Shown here in pieces: positions 1 to 9,101 of a DNA stretch of 64,000 nt (positions are counted from its first letter, which is position 1; each line of letters opens with the position of its first letter). The position numbers and the translations under genes are program-made. The DNA lies in NCBI RefSeq assembly GCF_045063725.1, contig NZ_CP173695.1. One strand, 5' to 3'. Source of the stretch: Sellimonas catena. GTDB lineage: Bacteria > Bacillota > Clostridia > Lachnospirales > Lachnospiraceae. The notes beneath the pieces are model-generated. The model saw nothing but the letters and a program-made list of their open reading frames with translations, made no database searches and had not been told where the DNA came from.

Positions 1-624
1 TACTGGGATGAACGCCTGATATTTTACCTGAGCAAAATGTATGCAGGACAGATCAAAGCAGGGGAAAGCTATCGCATCCTGAAGAAGTGTATTCAGGTCA
101 GCGTACTGAACTTTGAACGGTTTCCAGATGATGATTTCTGTTACCGGACGGTCCATTTCTGGGATGAAATGGCAGGGAAGAAGTATACAGATAAGTTGGA
201 GATTCAGATTCTGGAGCTTCCGAAACTTCAAAAAAAGGCCAGCGGACCGGAAGATGTGATGGAGTGGATGCGTTTCTTTCGAGGGCAGAATAAAGAGGAG
301 CTGAAAGAAGTGGCAAAGGGAAATGAATATCTGGAAGGAGCATACGAGGATTTAGTAAAGATGAGCCTGGATGAGAAGAAGCGTTTACAGTATGAGGCCA
401 GGGAGAAAGCGATCCTGGATTACAGATCCAATATGGAGGGAGCCCGGAATAGGGGCTTCCAGCGGGGCATGGAGCAGGGCTTCGAGCGTGGAATTACTCA
501 GGGAGAGCAGTCGATGCTGATTCAGCTTTACCGAAAGAACCGTCTGACGTTGGAAGAGGCGGCAGAAGAGGCAAAAATGCCAGTAGAAGAGTTCCAAAAG
601 CTTGTGGAAAGCAAAGAGGAATAA
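1..624 (+). CDS. Rpn/PDDEXK-family transposase-like nuclease, 5' truncated by window edge
   Basis: The reading frame is open from base 1, so the gene begins outside the window; the first Met inside it is at 37 and is probably internal. The visible 207 codons resemble the C-terminal half of Rpn-type (recombination-promoting nuclease, PD-(D/E)XK) proteins: an alpha/beta part with LEIQILELPKL, then a charged helical tail with repeated RG/QG steps (GFQRGMEQGFERGITQGEQ) and a final helix LTLEEAAEEAKMPVEEFQKL. That tail is characteristic of the family. The catalytic nuclease core would lie upstream and cannot be checked. These proteins are dispersed as multicopy mobile genes in Lachnospiraceae. Family call is from pattern recognition only. 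Confidence 0.75.
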   Translation, partial: YWDERLIFYLSKMYAGQIKAGESYRILKKCIQVSVLNFERFPDDDFCYRTVHFWDEMAGKKYTDKLEIQILELPKLQKKASGPEDVMEWMRFFRGQNKEELKEVAKGNEYLEGAYEDLVKMSLDEKKRLQYEAREKAILDYRSNMEGARNRGFQRGMEQGFERGITQGEQSMLIQLYRKNRLTLEEAAEEAKMPVEEFQKLVESKEE

Positions 625-632
625 TATACATT

Positions 633-752
633 TTTGCGGAAGGCGGTCTTCCGGTAGAAGATGTTGCGTGGGCATGTGACTGTTATGACGCAGCGCGGGA
701 AATGCAGATCGGAACGTCTTTGAATCTCTGGGATATCCCGGCTATGCAGTAG
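633..752 (+). pseudogene. Short open segment, possible 3' remnant of an unknown gene
   Basis: A frame different from the preceding gene stays open and ends at TAG 750-752, reading AEGGLPVEDVAWACDCYDAA and ending in NLWDIPAM. It has protein-like composition but no good start or ribosome site of its own. It may be the tail of a gene disrupted by the upstream transposase-like gene. I do not recognise the family. Confidence 0.25.
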
Positions 753-798
753 TGTGCGGGTAGAAAAACAGCATGAAAAAGTGAAAAAGGATAGATTA

Positions 799-825
799 TC
801 AGCACTCTTTTGGAAAGAGTGCTAA
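799..825 (+). promoter_or_regulatory. CIRCE operator (HrcA binding site) of htpG
   Basis: Inverted repeat TCAGCACTC-N9-GAGTGCTAA, one mismatch from the CIRCE consensus TTAGCACTC-N9-GAGTGCTAA. It ends 7 bp upstream of the -35 box of the htpG promoter. HrcA represses chaperone genes through CIRCE; in Bacillus subtilis htpG is not part of that regulon, so this placement is notable. Confidence 0.9.
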
Positions 826-832
826 TTTTCTA

Positions 833-861
833 TTGACTTTTTCAGATCCGAGTATTAAGAT
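833..861 (+). promoter_or_regulatory. Predicted sigma-A promoter of htpG
   Basis: TTGACT (833-838), 17-bp spacer, TAAGAT (856-861). It lies directly downstream of the CIRCE and about 98 bp before the htpG start. Confidence 0.65.
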
Positions 862-958
862 TACTGTTAGATGTGAAAAGAAGATATGCCGGCGGAGCTG
901 AAAGTGCCATGAGAAGGAGTGCACCGCCGGCACGATATATGATGAAGGAGTGATTATC

Positions 959-3019
959 ATGTCAGTAAAAAAAGGAAGTCTTTCCATCAGCAGTGAAAAT
1001 ATTTTTCCTATTATAAAGAAGTGGGTGTATTCAGACCATGACATTTTCTTCCGTGAGATGATTTCAAACGGATGCGATGCTATTACAAAGCTGAGAAAGC
1101 TGGATATGATGGGCGAATACAGCCTGCCGGAGGATTACAAGCCGGAGATTCACGTTGTGGTCAATCCGGAAGAGAAGACACTGAAATTCATCGATAACGG
1201 TATCGGTATGACAGCAGATGAGGTAGAAGAATACATCACCCAGATCGCATTTTCCGGTGCAACCGAGTTCCTTGAGAAATATAAAGATAAGACGACAGAA
1301 GACGATATGATCGGCCACTTTGGACTTGGATTTTACTCTGCGTTCATGGTAGCGGATGAAGTGCATATCGATACTCTTTCCTATAAAGAAGGAGCTGAAT
1401 CCGTTCACTGGGTAAGCGAAGGCGGCACAGAGTATGAGATGCAGCCAGGCAATAAGGAAGGCGTAGGTACCGAGATTACTTTGTTCTTAAATGAGGACAG
1501 TTTACAGTTTGCAAACGAATACCGTGCAAGAGAAGTACTTGAGAAATACTGCTCTTTCATGCCGGTTGAGATTTATCTCGAAAAGGCCAATGCACCGACC
1601 GAGTATGAGACCATCGATGAGAGCGAACTGAAAGATACCGACGTCGTAGTAGAGCACATCCATGAAGATGCAAAGATGGAAGAGCGCGAGAATGAAAACG
1701 GCGAAAAAGAAATGGTAGAAGTTTCTCCGGCTAAAGAGAAAGTCAAAATAGAGAAACGCCCGGTTCCGATCAATGACATTCACCCGCTGTGGGCAAAACA
1801 TCCAAACGAATGCAGCAAAGAAGACTACATCGAGTTTTACAGAAAAGTATTCCTGGATTACAAAGAACCATTATTCTGGATCCATCTGAATATGGACTAC
1901 CCGTTCAACCTGAAAGGAATCCTGTACTTCCCGAAGATTAACACCGAGTACGATTCCATTGAAGGAACAATTAAGCTGTACAACAATCAGGTATTTATTG
2001 CGGACAATATCAAAGAGATCATTCCGGAATACCTGATGCTCTTAAAAGGTGTGATTGACTGTCCGGATCTTCCGCTGAACGTATCACGAAGCGCTCTTCA
2101 GAACGACGGATTTGTAAATAAAGTGGCTGACTACATTTCCAAGAAAGTCGCTGACAAACTGACAGGAATGTGCAACACAGATCTGGAAAATTACGAGAAA
2201 TACTGGGACGATATCAGTCCGTTCGTATAATTCGGATGCCTCAAAGACCAGAAATTCTGCGATAAGATGATGGATTCCATCCTCTTCAAGAACCTGGATC
2301 ACAAGTATCTGTCCATGAAAGACCTGATCGGCGAAGCACCGGAAGAAACCGAAGAAGAAAAGACAGAAGATCAGAAAGCAGGAACAGCAGACGAGAAGAA
2401 AGAGCCGGAGAAGAAGACTATCTACTACGTGACAGATGAACAGCAGCAGAGCCAGTACATCAACATGTTCAAGAGCCAGGGCATGGATGCGGTCATCCTC
2501 TCCCACAATATCGACTCTCCGTTCATCACACAGTTAGAGCAGAGAAATCCACACATCCACTTCCAGAGAATTGACGCTGATGTCACAGATCAGTTCAAAG
2601 AAGAAGTGAGCGCAGAAGAAAAAGAAACATTCGACAAACGCGCAGAAGAAATTGCCGGTATCGTGAAAAAAGCGATGAACAACGAAAACTTAAACGTCAA
2701 AGTCGAAAAACTCAAAGACGAGAGCGTTGCATCCATGATGACCCTCTCCGAAGAGTCCAGAAGAATGCAGGAAATGATGAAGATGTATGGCATGGGCGGT
2801 ATGGACGCCTCCATGTTCGGAACCGACACCACACTCGTACTGAACATCAACCATCCACTGGTACAGTACATCGAAAACAACAAAGACAACGAAAATATCA
2901 ACCTCATCTGCCAGCAGCTCTACGACCTGGCAATGCTGTCAAACAAACCACTCAACCCGGAAGAAATGACAGCATTCATCAAACGAAGCAACGACATCAT
3001 GATGATGCTCACAAAATAA
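959..3019 (+). pseudogene. htpG: HtpG (Hsp90 chaperone) interrupted by one in-frame stop codon
   Basis: HtpG is the bacterial Hsp90, an ATP-driven dimeric cytosolic chaperone. The start at ATG 959 follows GAAGGAG with 8-nt spacing. The N-terminal GHKL ATPase domain is intact (REMISNGCDAI, DNGIGM, IGHFGLGFYSAFMV), as is most of the middle domain. TAA at 2228-2230 (codon 424 of 687) interrupts the frame; translation continues in the same frame with FGCLKDQKFCDKMM and the complete dimerisation domain to 3019. Related HtpG proteins read SPFVKFGCLKD here, so the stop looks like a lysine codon (AAA) changed to TAA by one substitution. The N-terminal 423 residues could be made as a truncated protein; re-initiation at an internal ATG (2267 or later) is possible but unsupported. 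It could also be a sequencing error. Confidence 0.9.
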
Positions 3020-3026
3020 CTTTTTT

Positions 3027-3072
3027 ATTCAAAGGGGACGTGTTCCGATGCATCGGAACACGTCCCCTTTGA
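3027..3072 (+). terminator. Perfect 46-bp palindrome, probable bidirectional terminator or dispersed repeat
   Basis: Bases 3027-3072 equal their own reverse complement over 46 bp, with GGGGACGTGTTCCGAT in each arm around the centre GCATGC-like core. It lies 8 bp after the htpG stop, between htpG and the convergent gene at 3124-3615, with T/A runs on both sides. It can terminate transcripts from both directions. The GGGGACGTGTTCC sequence also resembles short dispersed palindromes common in Clostridia. Confidence 0.75.
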
Positions 3073-3123
3073 AAAATCTGTATTGCAATCTGTACCGTAC
3101 AACTTTTGCGTTTGTGGTGTTTT

Positions 3124-3615
3124 CTACCGATTTTCTTCGAATTCCAGTCCTTTTTGTGTGAATATTTTGGTTACCATGCTGTCCCATGTATGTTCCAGGC
3201 TTTTGTCAAGTACAAATGTGTGGAAGGATGTTCCAGTGGTGCATGTGAGTCTGGTGCCGTCGAAGCGGAAGTTCAGATACAGTCCTTTGATGTCGCTGGT
3301 TTGGTATGGGAGTCCTTCGTTTTGGAGGAGGGACTCGATCTGGTCCGGAGCGAGGGAGAGAATGAAGTGGAAGCGTAATGGCGTCTGTTTTCCTTTGATG
3401 AGGGAGAAGCAGTATTCTCTTACCTGTTTCCAGCGGACGTAAGGCTCAGGGCTTTCATTTTCGTTGTCCGGATAAAATTCCGGGTGGTAGGTTCCGTCGA
3501 TCTGGAAGGTGCAGTAGGTCGTGATTTCTCCGCTGATGAAGGAGAAATTGTCGAAGCGGCTGGACAACAGAAGGACGGACATGCAGTTTTTTGTATTCAT
3601 GATATAGCTGACCAT
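3124..3615 (-). CDS. Hypothetical protein, probably DUF5721 family
   Basis: A 163-residue cytosolic protein with no signal peptide or membrane segment. The start at 3615 is supported by GGAGG seven bases upstream on the minus strand. It has the beta-rich pattern of a small Lachnospiraceae family I associate with DUF5721 (FDNFSFISGEITTYCTFQIDG, WKQVREYCFSLIKGKQTPLR, LNFRFDGTRLTCTTGTS). Function is unknown. It is transcribed toward htpG, separated by the palindrome. Confidence 0.6.
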   Translation of the reverse strand: MVSYIMNTKNCMSVLLLSSRFDNFSFISGEITTYCTFQIDGTYHPEFYPDNENESPEPYVRWKQVREYCFSLIKGKQTPLRFHFILSLAPDQIESLLQNEGLPYQTSDIKGLYLNFRFDGTRLTCTTGTSFHTFVLDKSLEHTWDSMVTKIFTQKGLEFEENR

Positions 3616-3781
3616 TCGTAAGCCTCCATGGTTTGTAGTTTCTTAATTTCCTTGTACCAGTATACCAGAATCGTTGTAAAAAAGATATAGACTTGTTTGG
3701 AAGTTCTCCCGGCGTTGACTTTTTGTCTTGTTGTAAGTAAGATAGAGGTAGCGCAAAATGAGATCAGGAGGTCAGATGACG

Positions 3782-5068
3782 ATGAATGAAATAGAACGCT
3801 TGCTTACATTTACAAAGGAAGCGGTTTCCCCGTTCCATACGGTGGAGGCGGCGGGAAAGCTGCTGGAGGAGAAGGGATTTTCCCCGCTTTCCTGGAAAGA
3901 GGAATGGAGCCTGAATCCGGGCGGAAAATACTACCTGGTTCACCATGGATCCGCGCTCTTTGCATTTACCATCGGAAAGGATGCAAAGAAGGAGCAGGAG
4001 ATCCGGATGGCGGCAGCTCACGGTGATTTCCCGGGATTTCGGATCAAGCCGGATCCGGATATGAAGGCAGAAGCGTATATCAGGCTGAATACGGAGCCTT
4101 ATGGAGGGGTGAATCTGGCGAGCTGGCTGGACCGTCCGCTTTCAGCAGCGGGACGTGTGGCAGTCCGCGGGAAAGATGCCTTTCATCCGGAAATGCGGCT
4201 GGTAGATTTTGAAAAACCGGTTCTGACGATTCCGAATATTGCTATTCATCTGGATCGTGAGATGAATAAAGGAAGAGAATTAAACCGTCAGACCCAGATG
4301 CTCCCGCTTGCAGCCATGGGAACCGGAGTGGAAGAGAAGGGATTTTTTAAGAAATACCTTGCGAAAAAGCTGGATGTAGCGGAGGAGGATATTCTGGAAT
4401 ATGAGATGAATATCTACAATGCGGATCCGGGAGAGCTGATTGGATTTGAAGAGGAATTTGTATCCGGACCGAGACTGGACGACCTGACCGGAGTGCTTGC
4501 GATTCTGGAAGGTCTCTGGGACGGCGAAAGAACGGGCGGCATCAATCTTGGAATCGTGTTCGACCATGAGGAGATCGGAAGCAGCACCAAGCAGGAAGCC
4601 GGATCGACGCTGCTTCTTCTGCTTCTGGAGAGAATTGTGACCGCTCTTGGATGGGACCGGATGGATCTTCTGAGAATGCTGGAGGATACGATGCTGCTTT
4701 CTGTGGATGTAGCCCACGGTGTACATCCGAATTATCAGGAAAAGGCGGATCCGACGAATCATCCGGTGCTGAACGGGGGATTCTGTATCAAGGAAGCTTC
4801 TTCCCAGAGCTACGCTACGGACAGCGAAGCGATTGCCGTTGTACAGGCACTCTGCGAGGAAGAAAAGATTCCGTACCAGAAATTTGTAAACCGTTCGGAC
4901 GGAACCGGCGGCGGAACACTGGGAGCGATTGCGTCCGCCCTGGTACCGGTGCGGACCATCGATATCGGCGTGCCGCTTCTTGCCATGCATTCCAGCAGGG
5001 AACTGATGGGAAAGAAAGATATGAAAGCGCTGACTTCCTTTATCCGCACTTTCTTTTCAGCGGAATAA
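3782..5068 (+). CDS. M18 family aminopeptidase
   Basis: A dinuclear zinc exopeptidase of the aspartyl aminopeptidase type, cytosolic, about 428 residues as usual for the family. Metal-ligand motifs are visible: AAHGDFPGF near residue 80, RLDDLTG in the middle, FDHEEIGSS near residue 260, and DVAHGVHPNY. ATG 3782 is chosen because AGGAGGT ends 9 bases before it; ATG 3776 and 3758 are in frame but badly spaced. The stop TAA shares a base with the ATG of the next gene, so the two are probably translationally coupled. Confidence 0.9.
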   Translation: MNEIERLLTFTKEAVSPFHTVEAAGKLLEEKGFSPLSWKEEWSLNPGGKYYLVHHGSALFAFTIGKDAKKEQEIRMAAAHGDFPGFRIKPDPDMKAEAYIRLNTEPYGGVNLASWLDRPLSAAGRVAVRGKDAFHPEMRLVDFEKPVLTIPNIAIHLDREMNKGRELNRQTQMLPLAAMGTGVEEKGFFKKYLAKKLDVAEEDILEYEMNIYNADPGELIGFEEEFVSGPRLDDLTGVLAILEGLWDGERTGGINLGIVFDHEEIGSSTKQEAGSTLLLLLLERIVTALGWDRMDLLRMLEDTMLLSVDVAHGVHPNYQEKADPTNHPVLNGGFCIKEASSQSYATDSEAIAVVQALCEEEKIPYQKFVNRSDGTGGGTLGAIASALVPVRTIDIGVPLLAMHSSRELMGKKDMKALTSFIRTFFSAE

Positions 5069-5916
5069 TGGAAGATGAGAAAGAGAAAAGGGGAGAAAAC
5101 AGGATTTTGAACAGCCAGATCGAACGACAGTTTCAGGAACGTTCCAAAAGAGAAGCCTTACGTCTGAATAAATTTTTGAGCGAAGCAGGGGTCTGCTCCC
5201 GCCGGGAGGCGGACCGTCTGATTGAAGCCGGCCGGGTGACCGTGGACGGAAAAAAGGCCGAAACAGGTATGAAGATCACGCCGGGACAGGAAGTCCGGGT
5301 AGACCAGAAACTGGTGAAACCGGAGGAGGAAATGATTGTCCTTGCGGTCAACAAGCCAAGGGGAATTGTCTGTACGGAAGAGAAGCGGGAGCCGGACAAT
5401 ATTATCCGCTTTCTCAATTATCCGACCAGAATCACGTACGCAGGCAGGCTTGACAAGGATTCTGAGGGACTTCTTCTGATGACAAATAACGGGGATATTA
5501 TCAATAAGATGATGCGGGCAGGCAATTATCATGAAAAGGAATATCTTGTTACGGTGGACAAACCGGTGACAGAGGAATTCCTGCAGCATATGGCCCGTGG
5601 AGTTCCGATTCTTGATACGGTGACAAGACCATGTCAGGTAAAGAAAGAGGGGAAAAAGACCTTTCGGATTGTCCTGACACAGGGACTGAACCGGCAGATC
5701 CGCCGGATGTGCGAGGCACTCGGCTATAAGGTCGTGACGCTGAAGCGTGTGCGGATCATGCAGATCCGCCTTGGAGATTTAAAGCCGGGGCAGTACCGGC
5801 CTCTTACAGAGCAGGAGCTTGCAAGTCTGGACCGGATGCTGGAACACTCTTCCAACATGCCGGAGCGTGACCGGAAGAACCGGGAAAGAAAAGAGAACAG
5901 GAGACAGAAACCATGA
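5068..5916 (+). CDS. rluF: RluF-type rRNA pseudouridine synthase
   Basis: RsuA/RluB/RluF family enzyme that isomerises a uridine in rRNA. It has an N-terminal S4 RNA-binding domain (LRLNKFLSEAGVCSRREADR) followed by the catalytic domain with the invariant Asp in GRLDKDSEGLLLMTNNGD (about residue 128). The C-terminal motif GLNRQIRRMCEALGY and RVRIMQIRLG match RluF better than RluB. ATG 5068 overlaps the preceding stop by one base (TAATG); TTG 5107 behind GGGGAG is an alternative. It overlaps ligA by four bases (ATGA). The tail is basic and low-complexity (RDRKNRERKENRRQK). Confidence 0.85.
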   Translation: MEDEKEKRGENRILNSQIERQFQERSKREALRLNKFLSEAGVCSRREADRLIEAGRVTVDGKKAETGMKITPGQEVRVDQKLVKPEEEMIVLAVNKPRGIVCTEEKREPDNIIRFLNYPTRITYAGRLDKDSEGLLLMTNNGDIINKMMRAGNYHEKEYLVTVDKPVTEEFLQHMARGVPILDTVTRPCQVKKEGKKTFRIVLTQGLNRQIRRMCEALGYKVVTLKRVRIMQIRLGDLKPGQYRPLTEQELASLDRMLEHSSNMPERDRKNRERKENRRQKP

Positions 5917-7895
5917 CAAAAATACAGGGAAGCATAGAAGAAAAGAAGCAGAGGATGACCGAGCTTGTCGATCTGTTGAATCAGGCAGGACGCGCCTACT
6001 ATCAGGAAGCGCGGGAGATCATGAGCAACTTTGAGTATGACAGGCTTTATGACGAACTGCTTTCGCTGGAGGAGGAGCTCCAGACGACCCTTGCGGCAAG
6101 CCCGACGGTGCATGTCGGATACGAGGTGGTCAGCGAGCTTCCAAAAGAACGGCACGAGCGTCCGATGCTCTCTTTGGACAAGACCAAGGAGGTGGGCCGT
6201 CTAAAAGAATTTCTGGGAAACCAGACTGCCCTGCTTTCCTGGAAAATGGACGGGCTTACGATTGTCCTGACCTACCGGGACGGGGCGCTTTTTAAGGCGG
6301 TCACCAGAGGAAACGGAGAAATCGGGGAGGTTGTTACCAACAATGCCCGGGTGTTCAAAAACATTCCGTTAAAGATTCCTTATCAGGGAGAACTGATTCT
6401 CCGTGGCGAGGCGGTGATCCGTTATGATGATTTTGAACGGATCAACGAGGAAATCGAGGATGTGGATGCGAAATACAAAAATCCGCGGAATCTTTGCAGC
6501 GGTTCCGTGCGGCAGCTGAATAATGAGATCACGGCAAAGCGAAATGTCCGCTTTTATGCCTTTTCCCTTGTGCGGGCGGATGGCGTAGACTTTGAGAACT
6601 CCAGAAAACGCCAGATGGAGTGGTTAAAAGAACAGGGCTTTGAGACTGTAGAATATCATATGGTAAATGCAGGCACGATCGAGGAAGAAGTGGCCTGGTT
6701 TGCTGATCAGATTCAGAAAAATGAAGTGCCGTCCGACGGGCTGGTGCTTCTGTATGACGACATTGCTTACGGCCAGTCTTTAGGAAGTACTGCCAAATTC
6801 CCCCGGGATTCCTTCGCTTTTAAATGGGCGGATGAAATCCGGGAGACGACGCTTCGGGAGATCGAGTGGAGTCCGTCCAGGACAGGGCTGATTAATCCGG
6901 TGGCTATTTTCGATCCGGTAGAGCTGGAGGGAACGACCGTTTCCAGAGCCAGCGTCCACAATATCAGCATTATGGAGGAACTGGAGCTGGGCGTCGGGGA
7001 CCGGATTCAGGTGTACAAGGCCAATATGATTATCCCGCAGATCGCGGAAAATCTGACCAGAAGCGGAGTACGGGACATTCCGGAAACGTGTCCGGTGTGC
7101 AGCGGGAAGACTGAGGTCCGGCAGATCCTGAATGCGAAAGCGCTCTACTGTACGAATCCGCAGTGTCAGGCAAAACAGATCAAGGCATTCACCCTTTTTG
7201 TCAGCCGGGATGCCATGAATATTGACGGGCTTTCTGAGGCGACCATGGAAAAGCTGATCGGAAAGGGATTCATCCATGAGTTTGCGGATATCTACCACCT
7301 GGATGAACACCGGGAGGAGATTCAGGAGATGGACGGTTTCGGAGAAAAGTCCTGCCAGAATCTGCTGGACAGCATTGAAGCGTCCAGAGAGACGACACTT
7401 TCCAGGCTGATCTACGCCCTTGGTATTGAAAACGTGGGGGCGGCCACGGCAAAACTGATTTGCAGACAGTTTGATGACGATCCGGAAAAGATTGCCGATG
7501 CAGACCGGGAGGCATTGAGCCGGATTCAGGGAATCGGGGATGTTATTGCTGGAACATTTACAGAGTATTTTCAGGATCCGGAAAAGAGAGCCCGGTATGA
7601 AAATCTGTTAAAGGAACTTCATCTGCAAAAGGAAGAGCGGCAGGAGCAGCAGAGCTTTGCCGGAATCAATTTTGTCATTACCGGATCGGTTACACATTTT
7701 AAAAACAGAAACGAAGTCAAGGAAGAGATTGAGAAACGGGGCGGTAAGGTGACAGGTTCTGTAACATCCAAAACAAACTACCTGATCAACAATGACACCG
7801 AATCCACTTCCTCCAAAAACCGGAAGGCGAAAGAGCTCGGAATTCCGATCCTTTCGGAGGAAGATTTTCTGGATATGCTGAAAAACGAGGGATAA
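5913..7895 (+). CDS. ligA: NAD-dependent DNA ligase LigA
   Basis: Seals nicks during replication and repair using NAD+. The 660-residue protein has the usual layout: Ia NAD-binding region, adenylation domain with active-site lysine in WKMDG (about residue 111), OB fold, C4 zinc finger (CPVC...CTNPQC, about 392-417), helix-hairpin-helix repeats, and a C-terminal BRCT domain (about 583-659, FVITGSVTHFKNRNEV). It overlaps the preceding gene by four bases, which implies coupling in one transcript with the pseudouridine synthase. KMDG instead of the common KxDG variant KIDG is normal. Confidence 0.95.
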   Translation: MTKIQGSIEEKKQRMTELVDLLNQAGRAYYQEAREIMSNFEYDRLYDELLSLEEELQTTLAASPTVHVGYEVVSELPKERHERPMLSLDKTKEVGRLKEFLGNQTALLSWKMDGLTIVLTYRDGALFKAVTRGNGEIGEVVTNNARVFKNIPLKIPYQGELILRGEAVIRYDDFERINEEIEDVDAKYKNPRNLCSGSVRQLNNEITAKRNVRFYAFSLVRADGVDFENSRKRQMEWLKEQGFETVEYHMVNAGTIEEEVAWFADQIQKNEVPSDGLVLLYDDIAYGQSLGSTAKFPRDSFAFKWADEIRETTLREIEWSPSRTGLINPVAIFDPVELEGTTVSRASVHNISIMEELELGVGDRIQVYKANMIIPQIAENLTRSGVRDIPETCPVCSGKTEVRQILNAKALYCTNPQCQAKQIKAFTLFVSRDAMNIDGLSEATMEKLIGKGFIHEFADIYHLDEHREEIQEMDGFGEKSCQNLLDSIEASRETTLSRLIYALGIENVGAATAKLICRQFDDDPEKIADADREALSRIQGIGDVIAGTFTEYFQDPEKRARYENLLKELHLQKEERQEQQSFAGINFVITGSVTHFKNRNEVKEEIEKRGGKVTGSVTSKTNYLINNDTESTSSKNRKAKELGIPILSEEDFLDMLKNEG

Positions 7896-7897
7896 AA

Positions 7898-8584
7898 ATG
7901 GGAAATCATGCAGAAAATGAAATAGAAGCGTACCTGCCCTTCTGGGAGAGCCTGACTGAGTCCCAGAAGGCGAAGATCCGTTCGGAGGCAGTGCAAAAAA
8001 CAGCCGGAAAAGGCGAAATTGTCCACCGGGGAAGTGGTGACTGCCTGGGATTTCTGATTGTAAAGAGCGGGCAGCTAAGAGCCTATGTGGTCTCGGAGGA
8101 AGGAAAGGAGATCACGGTATACCGGATGTTTGAGCGGGATATGTGCCTTCTGGCGGCAAGCTGTATTTTCCGGAACATTGATTTTGAGATCTGGATGGAG
8201 GCGCGGGAGGAAACGACCTACTGGGTCATTCCTCCGGTTGTCTATCAGGAGCTGATGGATACGTCTCTTCCGGTCATGAAATATACAAACGACCTGATGG
8301 CGGAGCGGTTTTCCGACGTCATGTGGACGATGGAGCAGATCCTTGGGAAGAGTGTGGACAAGCGTCTGGCAGCACTGCTCATCGAGGAAGCCCAGAATAC
8401 CGGGGAGGAGGAATTTTCCCTCACCCACGACCGGGCGGCGAGAGAGCTTGGAACGGCGCGGGAAGTGGTCACAAGGATGCTGCGGTATTTCCAGCAGGAG
8501 GGGCTTGTGCTTCTTTCCAGAGGAAAGGTCCGGATCCTGGACCGGGACCGCCTTTATGTGCTGGCGGAGGAGAGTCTTCGATAA
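7898..8584 (+). CDS. Crp/Fnr family transcription regulator
   Basis: A 228-residue protein with an N-terminal cyclic-nucleotide-type beta barrel (KGEIVHRGSGDCLGFLIVKSGQLRAYVVSEEGKEITVYRM split over two stretches) and a C-terminal HTH_Crp domain (LTHDRAARELGTAREVVTR). There is no N-terminal cysteine cluster for an Fnr-type iron-sulfur centre, so oxygen sensing by that route is unlikely. It begins 3 bp after the ligA stop, so it shares its transcript. It lies just before thioredoxin, which could be a target; this is inference from position. Confidence 0.85.
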   Translation: MGNHAENEIEAYLPFWESLTESQKAKIRSEAVQKTAGKGEIVHRGSGDCLGFLIVKSGQLRAYVVSEEGKEITVYRMFERDMCLLAASCIFRNIDFEIWMEAREETTYWVIPPVVYQELMDTSLPVMKYTNDLMAERFSDVMWTMEQILGKSVDKRLAALLIEEAQNTGEEEFSLTHDRAARELGTAREVVTRMLRYFQQEGLVLLSRGKVRILDRDRLYVLAEESLR

Positions 8585-8686
8585 AAAAGCGGCCGGCTTT
8601 GTGACTTTGTTACGGAAACAGGTGGGAAATTGCGTATAATAGGAGACAGAAACAAGGAAAACAACAATTCACAGGAGGAATAATAG

Positions 8687-9001
8687 ATGGCAGAAGTAAT
8701 GACAATCACACAGGAAAATTTTGAAGCGGAAGTATTAAAATCCGAGAAACCGGTATTAATTGATTTCTGGGCAGAATGGTGCGGACCATGCCAGACCTTT
8801 ATCCCGATCATCCATTCCTACGCAGAGAAGACGGACGCGGTAAAAGTCGGAAAGATCAATGTGGATGAAAACAGAGAGCTTGCAAAGCAGTTCCGGATCC
8901 TGAGCATTCCGACAGTCATGCTGTTCCAGAACGGCGAATCCGTAAAACGCCATTCCGGAGTCCTGATGGAGGACGAATTAAAGGCGTGGGTGGAAGAGTA
9001 A
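8687..9001 (+). CDS. trxA: Thioredoxin
   Basis: A 104-residue thioredoxin with the active site WAEWCGPCQ (about residues 26-34) and the cis-proline loop SIPTVMLF. It reduces protein disulfides in the cytosol. ATG 8687 follows AGGAGG. A TATAAT at 8635-8640 with no clear -35 box may be an activator-dependent promoter. Confidence 0.92.
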   Translation: MAEVMTITQENFEAEVLKSEKPVLIDFWAEWCGPCQTFIPIIHSYAEKTDAVKVGKINVDENRELAKQFRILSIPTVMLFQNGESVKRHSGVLMEDELKAWVEE

Positions 9002-9025
9002 AGCATCAGTTTAGAAAAACTTTAC

Positions 9026-9054
9026 TTGTCCGAACGGGACATCTGGGCTATAAT
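9026..9054 (+). promoter_or_regulatory. Predicted promoter of clpX
   Basis: TTGTCC (9026-9031), 17-bp spacer, TATAAT (9049-9054), 47 bp before the clpX start. Confidence 0.7.
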
Positions 9055-9101
9055 ATCTTCTATAAAATTCTATAAAATCAGTATAGAAGGGGTTTTAGCA
9101 A

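Noticed and set aside
4651..5067. Upstream extension of the pseudouridine synthase frame
   Set aside because: It is an out-of-frame shadow of the M18 peptidase gene; the S4 domain begins only after 5150.
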